Source of the DNA: Solirubrobacter soli DSM 22325
GTDB taxonomy: Bacteria; Actinomycetota; Thermoleophilia; Solirubrobacterales; Solirubrobacteraceae
DNA: 64,000 nt
Reading direction: 5' to 3'
NCBI RefSeq assembly: GCF_000423665.1
Contig: NZ_AUIK01000029.1
Location: 104,999 to 168,998 of the forward strand
Notes under the pieces: model-generated
The model's input: only the letters and a program-made list of their open reading frames with translations
Told to the model about the DNA's origin: nothing
Database searches by the model: none
Made by a program: the position numbers and the translations under genes
Shown here: positions 34,822-43,190 of the stretch, one piece after another
How the letters are laid out: the number at the start of each line of letters is the position of its first letter
Numbering within the stretch: the first letter of the stretch is position 1

Positions 34822-37737
34822 CTAGCCGTCGGCCACGGCTTGCAGATGGAGCAGCAGTGCGCGGTGCGTGCCCTGGAGCCCCGCCACGTCGCCGCGCTCG
34901 ACCGCCTGCTGCAACGCTCCCACGAGGCGCTCGAAAGCGGCGGCGTCGCCCTTGCGCTTGAGTGCGGCGAAGCTCGGCTGCGTGCCGCGTAGGAGCGTCA
35001 CGTACTCCGCGTCGCCCGCCTTGCGCGCGCCGTACGCGGCGACGAACTTGACCGCGGGCGCGGAGAGCTTCGCGGCGGCCGGGTCGGTGCCGAACGGCTT
35101 GTCGCGATCGAAGAGCTCCGCGTGCCAGCGCGCCGTCTGGAGGATGTCGCCGCGGTTCCCGGGCTCGAGCACCCGCATCGTGATCGCCATGTCGGCGCGT
35201 TCGAGCAAGCAGCCCAGCGCGACGATCGCGTCCGCGGGCTTGCCGCCGAGCACGGCCTTGGCCGCGTCGACGCGGCGCTTGTCAACGCCCGCCGCCACGA
35301 GCAGCGCGGCGATGCGGTCGAACCGCCCCTGCACGCCCTTGACCCAGACGGCCGCCGTCGGCGGCTTGCGCTGGGCCGTGCGCGCGGCCTTGACCTCGTC
35401 GTCGGCGCCGGCGACGCCCAGCGCCGCCGCGCGCGTGAAGACGGACCGGTGGCGTTCGAGGACGTACACGACGGTCTGCGCGCTGTCGGCGAGGCGCGTC
35501 CCGAGACTGAAGCCGTTGACCGCCATGCCGTTGACCAGCTCGGCGAAGTCGACGCGCGCGACGTCGCCCGCACGCCCGGCCGGCGGGACGAAGCTCACCG
35601 CGATCCAGCGGTTCTCGCCGGGCTCCATCGCCTTCAGCGTGAGGGTCCCGGATGGCTTGGCCCGCACCTTGCGCAGGTTGAGGCCCTCGAGGCCGACGGT
35701 CTCGACGCGCTGCAGCAGGCCGTCGAGCGCGTAGCCGATCACGACGTCGCGGCGGAACGTGGCGGCGTTGTGCACCAGGCCGCAGAGGCACGTCTCAGCC
35801 GCCTCCACCCCGCGCGCGGGCGTGGTCGACAGGCCCATGTTGCGCTGCGCCTTGTTGTTGTCGTCGAGGATCTCGAGGTCCTGGTCGGGCCAGCCGGGCG
35901 CCCGGCCGCGCAGGCTCTGACCCGCGAACGGATCGCCGGGCGAGCTCAGCTCGACCGCCAGGCACAGATGCGTCGAGGCGACGGGGTTCAGATGCCACGG
36001 GAACGCGACGGTCGTGATCGGCCCCGCGTCCGCCGGGGCGAAGTTCACCGTCGGATCGGGGTCGGGGAACGCGACGTCGGGATCGGCGGAGCTCGCGTCG
36101 AGGAAGTTGCTGCCGGTGCCGAGCGGTGAGACGAGGAAGTGCGCCGTCGCGGCGACCGCGGCGCCGGCGGCATCGGCGCGCCGCCGGCGCACCCGCGCGA
36201 ACGCCCAGTTGTCGCCGAGGTTCCCGACGCCGTTGCCGGCGGGCTCGTTCGACGGCTGGTCGTTCGGGAACGGGCCCGGCAAGGTCCCGCGCCGGTTCCA
36301 GACGTCGGGCACGGCCCAGAACGCCGGTCGGATCGACGGCTCGACGCCGGTGTCGAACACGGTCGGGCTATCGGTCCAGTCGCGCACGAAGACGTCCTGC
36401 TCCGGCGCGACGTCGCTGAAGAACGCGTAGAACGGGTCGATCGAGTTCGCCCGTACGGTGACGCCGTCGTTGCCCAGCAGGCGCTGGTTGGGGAAGTCGG
36501 CGTTGCGGAGGTAGGTGACGCCTTGCGGGAAGTTGGCGGCGACCGGCTGGTTGAACCCGCAGAACGCGGCGTGGAAGTCCTTGCCGACGGCGATCAGGTT
36601 CGCGTAGTCGCCGATCGTCGGCTGGAACGTGCCGCCGAGGTCGGGCAGGTTCGCGAGCGTCAGGTCGGTGCGCACCGTCGCGAACCGATCGACCGAGATC
36701 TCGAGGTGGGTCTCGAAGCGGTTTCCGCCCGCCGGCGTCGTCAGCCGCTGGTAGAGCAGCCCGACCGTGCCGCGGACGTTGACCGCCAACCCGGGGTTCG
36801 TGACCTGGTCGATGGTGCGCAGGTCGCCCGTCCAGGTCGCGCCGCCGTCGTCGGACCGGCGCAAGTGCAGTCGGAACCCCGGCGGCACGGCCGGCATCCC
36901 GTCGCACCAGGCGAGGTACACCCGCCGCCGGTTGCGGGGGTCGACCGCGATCGCGATCCGCGAGCTCACGCGGACGCTCCCGAGCAGCGTCCCGACCGGC
37001 GGCACCGTGACGCCGGTCACGACCCGCCGGCCCGCCACCCCGTCGCCGGGATCGACCAGCGCCGCCCATCCGCCATTGCCGCCGTCGTCGTCGCGCACGA
37101 CCACGACGTCCGAACCGCCGGCTCGCACGCCGATGAAGGTCGCGTACACCACCCCGGCGCGATGGACCGCCGTGCGCACCGACGGCCGGTCGCTCCCGGC
37201 CCGCGCCTCGATGTCCACCGCCGCTCCGAACCCGGCCGGCGCCCCCGCGGTGCCGGCGTCGAGCGAGAACTGCGCCTCGGCGGTCCCCGTGTTCGCGGTG
37301 ACGTAGACGCGGTCGCGCGTCGTGTTGCCGCCTGCCCCCGCCCACGCGGCCTCGACCCACGGCTGGTCCGGGCCGGCGCGGTCGATCAGGACGGTCATCA
37401 GACCGACCGGCGGGAACGACGGGGCGCGGAGGATGTCCATCCGGCCGTTGTCCGCACGCAGGATGCCGCCGTAGAGGCGGCCGTCCGAGCCCGAGAAGCG
37501 CAGCGAGATGTCGCCGGTCATGTTCCCGCCCGGGACGCACACGTTCAGCGCCCAGGTCGCGCCGCCGTCCGTGGACACGAAGATCGGCGCGCTCCCGGAG
37601 CCGGCGGGATCGCTGGTGAACGCCGAGAGCGCGATCTGGCGCGGGTCGGCCGGGTTGGCCGTGACGCTCGCCTCGCTGTCCTGGCGCGTCTCGTCGCTGA
37701 GCGTGTTCGGAATGACGTTGACAACCCGCGTCGCCAT
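34822..37737 (-). CDS. Large ASP-box (sialidase/BNR-like) repeat protein of unknown role
   Basis: 971 residues, starting MATRVVNVIPNTLSDETRQD with no signal peptide. Two clear Asp-box motifs, IFVSTDGGATW (about 52) and LRRSDDGGATW (about 290), mark a multibladed propeller covering roughly the first 450 residues. A beta-rich middle (450-780) is followed by a helical C-terminal domain (about 790-971, Ala/Lys-rich). I see no sialidase active-site arginines or aspartates with confidence. The gene upstream ends 3 nt before its start, so the pair is an operon. Alternative: an extracellular protein exported by a non-classical route. Confidence 0.6.
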   Translation of the reverse strand: MATRVVNVIPNTLSDETRQDSEASVTANPADPRQIALSAFTSDPAGSGSAPIFVSTDGGATWALNVCVPGGNMTGDISLRFSGSDGRLYGGILRADNGRMDILRAPSFPPVGLMTVLIDRAGPDQPWVEAAWAGAGGNTTRDRVYVTANTGTAEAQFSLDAGTAGAPAGFGAAVDIEARAGSDRPSVRTAVHRAGVVYATFIGVRAGGSDVVVVRDDDGGNGGWAALVDPGDGVAGRRVVTGVTVPPVGTLLGSVRVSSRIAIAVDPRNRRRVYLAWCDGMPAVPPGFRLHLRRSDDGGATWTGDLRTIDQVTNPGLAVNVRGTVGLLYQRLTTPAGGNRFETHLEISVDRFATVRTDLTLANLPDLGGTFQPTIGDYANLIAVGKDFHAAFCGFNQPVAANFPQGVTYLRNADFPNQRLLGNDGVTVRANSIDPFYAFFSDVAPEQDVFVRDWTDSPTVFDTGVEPSIRPAFWAVPDVWNRRGTLPGPFPNDQPSNEPAGNGVGNLGDNWAFARVRRRRADAAGAAVAATAHFLVSPLGTGSNFLDASSADPDVAFPDPDPTVNFAPADAGPITTVAFPWHLNPVASTHLCLAVELSSPGDPFAGQSLRGRAPGWPDQDLEILDDNNKAQRNMGLSTTPARGVEAAETCLCGLVHNAATFRRDVVIGYALDGLLQRVETVGLEGLNLRKVRAKPSGTLTLKAMEPGENRWIAVSFVPPAGRAGDVARVDFAELVNGMAVNGFSLGTRLADSAQTVVYVLERHRSVFTRAAALGVAGADDEVKAARTAQRKPPTAAVWVKGVQGRFDRIAALLVAAGVDKRRVDAAKAVLGGKPADAIVALGCLLERADMAITMRVLEPGNRGDILQTARWHAELFDRDKPFGTDPAAAKLSAPAVKFVAAYGARKAGDAEYVTLLRGTQPSFAALKRKGDAAAFERLVGALQQAVERGDVAGLQGTHRALLLHLQAVADG

Positions 37738-37740
37738 CGC

Positions 37741-38523
37741 TCAGCGCCCCGTCTCGGCGATGAGGATCTCGAGGAAGGGCAGCAGCCCCGGTGCCTGGAA
37801 GTCCAGCGGGTGCAGCGCGGTGAACCCGTTCGGGACGTCGGGTACCTCGACCTTCCCGGCGGCGAGCGTCTGGCCCCGGGCGGGTTGGAGGAGCCACACG
37901 CCCTCTTGGCCTTCGACGAACAGCGGCACCTCGGACCATTTCTGCGTGCGCGGGAACGGGTGGACGACGTGCGGGTCGGGATCGGGCGCGCCCTTCAGCG
38001 TCCGCCAGACCTTCAGGACGGCGGAGCGGAAGCGTGGCGCCGCCTCGCCGACGACCTGCGCGCCGACGGACCCGTCGGCGGTGACGGGCTCGATGCGGCT
38101 CACGACCCCGTAGACCACGGTCGAGGCCAGGCGCAGCCGATCCGCGAGGACGTCGCGCTGCTCGCCGAGCCGCGCCTCGAACACCTCGTCGCGGAGCCGT
38201 CGCTCGTCGCGGCGCCCCGCCGGGACACGGGCGAGCTCGGCGACCGCGATCTCGTCGCCGAAGTGCAGGCTCGTCGCCACGAACAGGTGGCGCGAACCCC
38301 GGGTCAGCCGCTCCGCCGCACTGAGGTGCACGGTCAGCTCACGGCCCGTGAGGTCGCCGACCGCCTCGGGTGCCGTGACCGGCTCGTCCACGCGCACGAC
38401 CGCTGTCGGATACTCGTCGCCGTCCAGCATCTCCACTGTCGAGCCGGTAGGGCGGAGAACGGTGGCGAAGAACACGAACGGCGCTGTTCGAGCCGCCGTC
38501 AGGAGCTCCGGAGGAGCCGGCAT
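37741..38523 (-). CDS. Uncharacterised protein paired with the ASP-box protein
   Basis: 260 residues, no signal peptide or membrane helix. Predicted mostly beta strands (APFVFFATVLRPTGSTVEML, ELTVHLSAAERLTRGSRHLF, STVVYGVVSRIEPV), with a central Arg-rich helix (RRDERRLRDEVFEARL). A duplicated beta domain is possible: both halves contain FV[VF]FxTV/VVYGVV strands followed by similar ELTV/PLFVEGQ segments. No family recognised. It lies 3 nt upstream of the 971-residue gene. Confidence 0.55.
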   Translation of the reverse strand: MPAPPELLTAARTAPFVFFATVLRPTGSTVEMLDGDEYPTAVVRVDEPVTAPEAVGDLTGRELTVHLSAAERLTRGSRHLFVATSLHFGDEIAVAELARVPAGRRDERRLRDEVFEARLGEQRDVLADRLRLASTVVYGVVSRIEPVTADGSVGAQVVGEAAPRFRSAVLKVWRTLKGAPDPDPHVVHPFPRTQKWSEVPLFVEGQEGVWLLQPARGQTLAAGKVEVPDVPNGFTALHPLDFQAPGLLPFLEILIAETGR

Positions 38524-38582
38524 ACTGCCGTTCCTATCCCCTCCAGCACTACCGAGTCAATGACCGAACGGGCAGACCGTTC

Positions 38583-39071
38583 TCAATCGAAGAACGGCGC
38601 GATGATGCTCGCGGCGAACACCACGACCACCGTGAACGCGAGCGTGAACGCCAGCGCTCGCATCCAGGCGGGGTGACGCTCCGCGGGCAGGCGGCGGGGC
38701 GCGCGGGGGTCGCCGAGGATCTCGCGGGCGGCCTCGAGGCCGCCGGCGGCGACCATCACGTCGCGCGGGCCGGCGGCGAGGAAGTCCGGGACGTCGAAGC
38801 CGCCGGAGCGGCGGGCGAGCGACGGGATGCCCTCTTCGAGCAGCAGGCCCTGGATCAGCTCGGCCTCGGCCTGGTTGCGCGCCCACGCGGCGCGGACGAG
38901 CGGGCCTTCGGCGTAGGTCTTGTGGACCTTGCGGGCACGCTCGGCGAGCTCGGAGCGCGGCGGCTCCTCGGCCGGGCCTTCACGCACGAGCGGAAGGCCG
39001 CAGTCCAGGCAGAAGCGCTCGTGCGGCTCGTGCGTTCTCGCGCACGAGGGGCACACGAGCGCCGGGCTCAA
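38583..39071 (-). CDS. Zinc-ribbon, DUF2007-like, membrane-anchored protein
   Basis: 162 residues from a TTG that overlaps the upstream stop (TTGA). N-terminal zinc ribbon (CPSCARTHEPHERFCLDC), a central domain (AWARNQAEAELIQGLLLEEG ... DVMVAAGGLEAAREIL) with the pattern of DUF2007, a putative signal-transducing domain, and a C-terminal helix (ALAFTLAFTVVVVFAASII) that would anchor it with its N-terminus inside. It is the last gene of the cysM-to-mec run. Confidence 0.65.
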   Translation of the reverse strand: MSPALVCPSCARTHEPHERFCLDCGLPLVREGPAEEPPRSELAERARKVHKTYAEGPLVRAAWARNQAEAELIQGLLLEEGIPSLARRSGGFDVPDFLAAGPRDVMVAAGGLEAAREILGDPRAPRRLPAERHPAWMRALAFTLAFTVVVVFAASIIAPFFD

Positions 39072-39487
39072 TCGGTGACCTCGAGCTCGACCTGCTCGTA
39101 GGACCGGCCGACGATCGACCACAGGCGCAGGTCCGGCTCCGCGTTCTTGGTGCCCACGATCAGGTACAGCGTGCCGGGCCACGCGGGGTCGTCGGTGTCG
39201 CCGAAGCGGGCGAGGTTGACGTCGGTCTCGGACGGGATCGGGTCCGAGCGCGTATGCGAGTGGTAGATCATCCCGAGGTCGAGGCCCGCGTCCTCGATCT
39301 CGTCGGTGATCCGCAGCTGCTCGCGCGGGTCCATGACGTACTTGAACTTGCTCTTGGCCGTGTTGACCGTGCGGTACACGGCGACGGCCTCGCCGTCACG
39401 GGAGGAGATCAGGCCGCAGCACTCGTTCGGAGCGTCGGCGTATGCGTGCTCGACGACGTCGTCGAGGAGTGCCTTGGAGATGCGCAG
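39068..39487 (-). CDS. mec: JAMM/MPN metalloprotease, Mec-like
   Basis: About 139 residues. The JAMM zinc site is complete: glutamate in APNECCGLI and IYHSHTRSDPIPSETD with the H-x-H...S-x-x-D ligands. The whole sequence is close in pattern to mycobacterial Mec (Rv1334), which cuts cysteine from the sulfur carrier CysO. A cysM gene lies 1.3 kb upstream on the same strand, supporting that role. The start is uncertain: no ATG, GTG or TTG lies in frame between the tatA stop and the domain, so I mark the CTG at 39487 just before RISKALLDD. No cysO-like gene was found in this window. Confidence 0.8.
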   Translation of the reverse strand: MRISKALLDDVVEHAYADAPNECCGLISSRDGEAVAVYRTVNTAKSKFKYVMDPREQLRITDEIEDAGLDLGMIYHSHTRSDPIPSETDVNLARFGDTDDPAWPGTLYLIVGTKNAEPDLRLWSIVGRSYEQVELEVTD

Positions 39488-39536
39488 GGGCCGGTTAAGG
39501 TCGGATGATCGGGGTGGGGCGGAGGGGCTGCTGCCG

Positions 39537-39728
39537 TTACTTCGCTCTATTGAGAGGAGTCTCGTCCTCGTCGTCGCTCGTCGAGTTGCCGCTGAGCGAG
39601 TCCTTGAACTCCCGCATCCCGCGGCCGAGTGACTTGCCGACCTCAGGGAGGCGCTTGGGCCCGAGTACGAGCAGGGCGATGATGAGCACCACAACCAGCT
39701 CACCCGGCCCGATGTTGTTGAACGGCAT
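39537..39728 (-). CDS. tatA: Sec-independent translocase subunit TatA
   Basis: 63 residues: MPFNNIGPGELVVVLIIALL begins the membrane helix, then LVLGPKRLPEVGKSLGRGMREFKD is the hinge and amphipathic helix typical of TatA/E, and a short acidic tail follows. It forms the pore for folded proteins. It lies directly after a gene for a twin-arginine-signal ferritin-like protein, probably one of its substrates. No tatC is in the window. Confidence 0.92.
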   Translation of the reverse strand: MPFNNIGPGELVVVLIIALLVLGPKRLPEVGKSLGRGMREFKDSLSGNSTSDDEDETPLNRAK

Positions 39729-39761
39729 GGAACGTTCCCTTCGGCGGTATGACCTCTTAGC

Positions 39762-40319
39762 TTACCCGCCGTCAGTCTGGCGCCGGAGGATGAGCGCGTG
39801 CTGGGAGTGCGACGCCAGGATGGTCGCCGCCGTCATCGCGATCTTCGAGTCCGACAGGTTCGGGAGCGCGTTCTGGTAGAGCGCGACGAGCTCCTCCTCG
39901 AGCACGAGCGCGCGGGTCTTGGCGGTCTCGGCGTCGGCGCGGGCGAGCAGCTCGGCGCTGGCATCGATCTCGCTCACCCACTGCGGCGGCCGCGGCGTCC
40001 CGAGCCCGACCGCGGCCAGCTCGGTGGCGATCGCGGCGGCATGGTCGAACTCGTGTCCACGCAGCGTGACGAACAGCGGCTCGAGGTGCGCGACCCGGTC
40101 GTACGCGAGCGACGCCCCCATCTCGCGCCGCCACAGCCCGAGCAGGAGCCCGCCCTCGTCGGTGGCCGCGCCGGCGAGGGCCGGCCGCGCGAGGACGCCG
40201 GCGGCGAGGGCGGCCGCACCCGCGCGCAGGGCGGCGCGGCGAGAGACACGCCGCGGCGCGTCGGCGCGGGGCGTGGCCGCGGCGGGCTCGCCCGCGCGGG
40301 TGTCGTCGCGGCGCGCCAT
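39762..40319 (-). CDS. Twin-arginine exported ferritin-like (DUF4439-type) protein
   Basis: 185 residues. A Tat-type signal (RVSRRAALRAGAAALAAGVL ending PALAGA) precedes a four-helix region with acidic/histidine positions of ferritin-like proteins: REMGASLAYDRVA, LRGHEFDHAAAIA, LEEELVALYQ, LASHSQHAL. It probably folds, perhaps with metal, before export. The start overlaps the preceding lipoprotein stop (ATGA), and tatA follows 33 nt later, so substrate and translocase subunit are linked. Function unknown. Confidence 0.72.
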   Translation of the reverse strand: MARRDDTRAGEPAAATPRADAPRRVSRRAALRAGAAALAAGVLARPALAGAATDEGGLLLGLWRREMGASLAYDRVAHLEPLFVTLRGHEFDHAAAIATELAAVGLGTPRPPQWVSEIDASAELLARADAETAKTRALVLEEELVALYQNALPNLSDSKIAMTAATILASHSQHALILRRQTDGG

Positions 40320-40765
40320 CAGACGGGCTGTCCCGGGAAGGCGGTGGGCGCGGCGGGGCGCTTGAGCATGGTCAGGAGCGCGGACTCGCTCGCGGCGGCG
40401 TCGGCGATCAGGCCCGCCAGGAGCTCGCGGTACGTGGGGTCCTCGAGCTCGCCCACCGCGGCGACGTGGCCGCGCAGCGCGGCCTGCTCGGCGGCCAGCG
40501 CCGCCTCGACGCCCGTCGCGCCGGATGCAACACGCGGCGGCGTCCCGCCCGCGGCGCGCAGCGCGGCCTCCAGCTTCTCGACGCGCCGCGACGCGCCCAC
40601 CCCACCCTCGCCCGCGACGCCCGAGTAGGCGTCGGCGACGGCCTGGGTCAGCCGCAGCTGCTCCGACAGGACCGCGGAGGCATCGGCCGGGGGCTCCTCC
40701 TGCGGCCCGCAGCCGGCCAGCAATGCGAGAGCGCCGGCGCCCAATAGCGCACGGCGCGTTACCAC
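40319..40765 (-). CDS. Ferritin-like lipoprotein
   Basis: 148 residues from the GTG that overlaps the end of cysM. The N-terminus VTRRALLGAGALALLAGCGP combines a twin-arginine-like pair and a lipobox (LAGC). A helical bundle follows (VLSEQLRLTQAVADAYSGVA; AALAAEQAALRGHVAAVGEL; ESALLTML) related in pattern to the next, DUF4439-type protein. It is likely an exported lipid-anchored partner of that protein. Biochemical role unknown. Confidence 0.65.
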   Translation of the reverse strand: MVTRRALLGAGALALLAGCGPQEEPPADASAVLSEQLRLTQAVADAYSGVAGEGGVGASRRVEKLEAALRAAGGTPPRVASGATGVEAALAAEQAALRGHVAAVGELEDPTYRELLAGLIADAAASESALLTMLKRPAAPTAFPGQPV

Positions 40766-41727
40766 CAGACCGTCGTGTCCAGGTTCTCGAGCTCGTCGAC
40801 GGGCGTCGTGTAGAGCCCGCTCGACAGGTACTTCCAGCCGTCGTCGCAGACGATGAAGACGACGTTGCCCTCGTCGAGCTCGTTGGCGATGCGGACGGCG
40901 ATCGAGGCGATCGCGCCCGTCGAGACGCCCGCGAAGATGCCCTCCTCGTCGAGCAGCCTCTTGGTCCAGAGGATCGCGTCGCGGTTGGTGACGAAGATCT
41001 TCCGGTCCAGCAGCGAGAGGTCGATGATCGGCGGGATGAAGCCGTCGTCGAGGGAGCGCAGGCCCTGCACCGGCTCGCCCTGCATCGGCTCGGCGGCGAC
41101 GATCTTCACCGCGTCGCCCAGCTCCTCGCGCAGGCGACGGCCGACCCCCATCAGAGTCCCGCCCGTGCCCAGACCGGCGACGAACGCCGTGATCTCGTCG
41201 AGCTCCTCGAGGATCTCCGGCGCGGTGCCGTAGTAGTGGGCGTTCGGGTTCGCCTGGTTGCCGTACTGGTACGGCATGTAGTACGAGGGGTCGGCGGCGG
41301 CCATCTCCAGGGCCATCGCCACGGCGCCGTTGGAGCCCTGGTTGCCCGGCGAGTAGACGATCTCGGCGCCGTACATCTTCAGCAGCTGCGTGCGCTCGGG
41401 CGTCACGTTGTCGGGCATGACGACCTTCAGCCGGTAGCCCTTGCGCGAGCAGATCATCGCGAGCGAGATGCCCGTGTTGCCCGAGGTCGGCTCGAGGATG
41501 GTCTGGCCCGGGCGGATCGCGCCCTTCTCCTCGGCGTCCTCGATCAGGGCGCGGGCGACGCGGTCCTTGACCGAGCCCGTCGGGTTGAACGACTCCATCT
41601 TCGCCCAGACGCGCACGCCCGGCTTCGGCGAAAGTCGCTTCAATTCCACGAGCGGCGTGTTGCCGATCGCTTGGACGATGTCGCCGTAGCGGCCGCCGCA
41701 TGGACGGTTGCGGAGTTCCTGGGCCAT
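40759..41727 (-). CDS. cysM: CysM-type cysteine synthase (O-phosphoserine sulfhydrylase)
   Basis: 322-residue PLP enzyme. IGNTPLVELKRLSP, NPTGSVKDR with the Schiff-base lysine, ILEPTSGNTGISLAM, YQYGNQANPNAHYYGT, FVAGLGTGGTLMG and DGWKYLSSGLY follow mycobacterial CysM closely. The GLRSLDDGFIP segment keeps the arginine region that reads O-phosphoserine in Mtb CysM. It would make cysteine from O-phosphoserine and a thiocarboxylated carrier (CysO), with Mec releasing cysteine. The start is ATG at 41727, 10 nt after a TACACT box; longer in-frame starts would overlap the divergent methyltransferase. It overlaps the next lipoprotein gene by 7 nt. Confidence 0.88.
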   Translation of the reverse strand: MAQELRNRPCGGRYGDIVQAIGNTPLVELKRLSPKPGVRVWAKMESFNPTGSVKDRVARALIEDAEEKGAIRPGQTILEPTSGNTGISLAMICSRKGYRLKVVMPDNVTPERTQLLKMYGAEIVYSPGNQGSNGAVAMALEMAAADPSYYMPYQYGNQANPNAHYYGTAPEILEELDEITAFVAGLGTGGTLMGVGRRLREELGDAVKIVAAEPMQGEPVQGLRSLDDGFIPPIIDLSLLDRKIFVTNRDAILWTKRLLDEEGIFAGVSTGAIASIAVRIANELDEGNVVFIVCDDGWKYLSSGLYTTPVDELENLDTTVWW

Positions 41728-41737
41728 GACTTCACGA

Positions 41738-41743
41738 AGTGTA
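41738..41743 (-). promoter_or_regulatory. -10-like box TACACT before cysM
   Basis: TACACT on the minus strand ends 10 nt before the cysM ATG; leaderless-type spacing. Confidence 0.4.
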
Positions 41744-42430
41744 GTGTCCGATCCCCTGCGCGCGCTCAAGGCTTCCTTGGCCGAACAGCTGGCAACTCTG
41801 CGCGGTGTGCAACCTGACCAACTGCCGCCGGCGCTGCTGGACATCAGCGTCAGAAGGGTGGGTGACGCCTACTACGTCTGCCCAGCCGACTGGGAGCAGC
41901 TCCGGCACGAGGAAGGTGGTGCGGGACGCCCCGTCCCGTACTGGGCGCGGCCGTGGCCGAGCGGCCAGACGCTCGCCGCCCACCTGCGCGAGCGACCGGT
42001 CGAAGGCCGCGTGCTCGAGCTCGGCTGCGGGCTCGCGCTCCCCTCCGTCGTCGCCGCGCAGGCCGGCGCGAGCGTCCTCGCCACCGACGGCCACACGGAC
42101 GCCGTCGCCTTCGCCGCCCACGTGCTGGCGATCAACGAGGTCGAGGGCGAGGTCGCCCACGTCGACTGGGCCGAGCACGGCGACCAGCTGGTCGAGCGCG
42201 GCCCGTGGGACCTCGTCCTGGCCGCCGACGTCCTCTACACGAGCGCGAACGTCAACGCCGCGCAACACCTCTTCCACCGCCTCGTCGCCCCCACCGGAAC
42301 GCTGATCCTCGCCGACCCGAATCGCAAGGGGGCGCAGGGCTTTCTCGCTTCCGCGCGGGCGCGCTTCGATTTGGTGAGCGCCCGCGGACCCGACGTCTCG
42401 CTGCACACGCTGACGCCCCGAAACGGTTAG
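41744..42430 (+). CDS. Class I SAM-dependent methyltransferase (METTL21/family 16-like)
   Basis: 228 residues from the GTG at 41744; an ATG at 41726 would overlap cysM's start. Motif I is VLELGCGLALPSVVAAQAGA, followed by LATDGHTDAV, and WDLVLAADVLYTSANV is the DVLY-type motif typical of family 16 protein-lysine methyltransferases. An upstream PYWARPWPSGQTLAAHL block is also typical. The target protein or small molecule is unknown. It is divergent from cysM, with almost no spacer. Confidence 0.78.
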   Translation: MSDPLRALKASLAEQLATLRGVQPDQLPPALLDISVRRVGDAYYVCPADWEQLRHEEGGAGRPVPYWARPWPSGQTLAAHLRERPVEGRVLELGCGLALPSVVAAQAGASVLATDGHTDAVAFAAHVLAINEVEGEVAHVDWAEHGDQLVERGPWDLVLAADVLYTSANVNAAQHLFHRLVAPTGTLILADPNRKGAQGFLASARARFDLVSARGPDVSLHTLTPRNG

Positions 42431-42455
42431 ACGCCGGGACCGGTGGGCATACAAA

Positions 42456-42478
42456 GGAGTGGCGGGGGCCACTTTCTT
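42456..42478 (+). terminator. Hairpin with T-rich tail after the methyltransferase
   Basis: AGTGGC, loop GGGG, GCCACT, extended by G-U pairs, followed by TTCTT. It lies about 26 nt after the methyltransferase stop. A second hairpin, CCGACGC/GCGTCGG, follows at about 42480-42497. Confidence 0.55.
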
Positions 42479-42534
42479 CGCCGACGCGAGCGCGTCGGTT
42501 CAAATCCCCAACGGGCCGCTCGCCGCTCCCTCAC

Positions 42535-43179
42535 GTGCAAGCTCAGTCCACCAGACCTGGGCGGTCACGACACGCGCGCCGCGTCGCGGCGCTCGTCGGC
42601 GTGGCCGCCATCCTCACACTCCTCGCCGGGCGGCTCCTGCCCGCCACGGCGGGCACCCCGGACCGCAAGTGGCCCGGCGGCGTCGTCCACGTCTACGACG
42701 ACAGCGGAATGACCGACACGATCATCACGGCCGCACATCGCTGGACGGTGTCCGGCGCCAAGGTCGACGTCGAGGTCGTCAGCCACCCCAAGGACGCCGA
42801 CGTGATCGTGCGCGAGGACGACCGCCGCCTGCTCGAGCTGTGCGGGCGCGACTGCCTCGGCTACAGCACCTCGATCGGCCGCCCGAGCGATGGCCACAGC
42901 GAGATCCTGATGCGCTCCAACCTCGGCGGCGATCCACGTCCGCTGTCGGTGTGGGTCGCCGCGCATGAGCTCGGTCACGTGCTCGGCCTGCACCATCGCG
43001 ACGGCCATCACTGCTCGGTGATGTCACCACGCGCGTTCGACACCAACTGCGCGCCGTCGCTGGCGGCGAGCCGGCCCACGTCGGACGAGCTGGCCTGTGT
43101 TCCCGCGCCGGCCGACGTCGACGTGGCGGCGAAGCTCTACGGCGGTGCCGCGACGACGCGGGATCCGCGCTGCCAGTAG
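42535..43179 (+). CDS. Secreted metzincin (matrixin-like) metalloprotease
   Basis: 214 residues from a GTG. A basic N-terminus and hydrophobic helix (VAALVGVAAILTLLAGRLLP) serve as signal or anchor. The catalytic site AAHELGHVLGLHH gives HExxHxxGxxH zinc ligands, and CSVMSP is the Met-turn. The region KWPGGVVHVYDDSG and the RSNLGGD segment fit a short matrixin fold. It would cleave extracellular proteins or peptides; substrate unknown. Confidence 0.82.
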   Translation: MQAQSTRPGRSRHARRVAALVGVAAILTLLAGRLLPATAGTPDRKWPGGVVHVYDDSGMTDTIITAAHRWTVSGAKVDVEVVSHPKDADVIVREDDRRLLELCGRDCLGYSTSIGRPSDGHSEILMRSNLGGDPRPLSVWVAAHELGHVLGLHHRDGHHCSVMSPRAFDTNCAPSLAASRPTSDELACVPAPADVDVAAKLYGGAATTRDPRCQ

Positions 43180-43182
43180 CGT
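43177..43182 (+). promoter_or_regulatory. -10-like box TAGCGT before the aminotransferase
   Basis: TAGCGT, overlapping the upstream TAG stop, ends 8 nt before the GTG at 43191; leaderless-type spacing. Confidence 0.35.
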
Positions 43183-43190
43183 TCCGCCGC

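Noticed and set aside
36139..38676. 845-residue open frame opposite the ASP-box operon
   Set aside because: Arg-rich antisense frame typical of high-GC coding DNA; the minus-strand genes have ASP-box motifs and close spacing.
42459..42520. tRNA-like stretch with a GGTTCAAATCC T-loop
   Set aside because: The T-arm stem does not pair beyond two bases and no acceptor or anticodon arm can be built; the hairpins there fit a terminator better.
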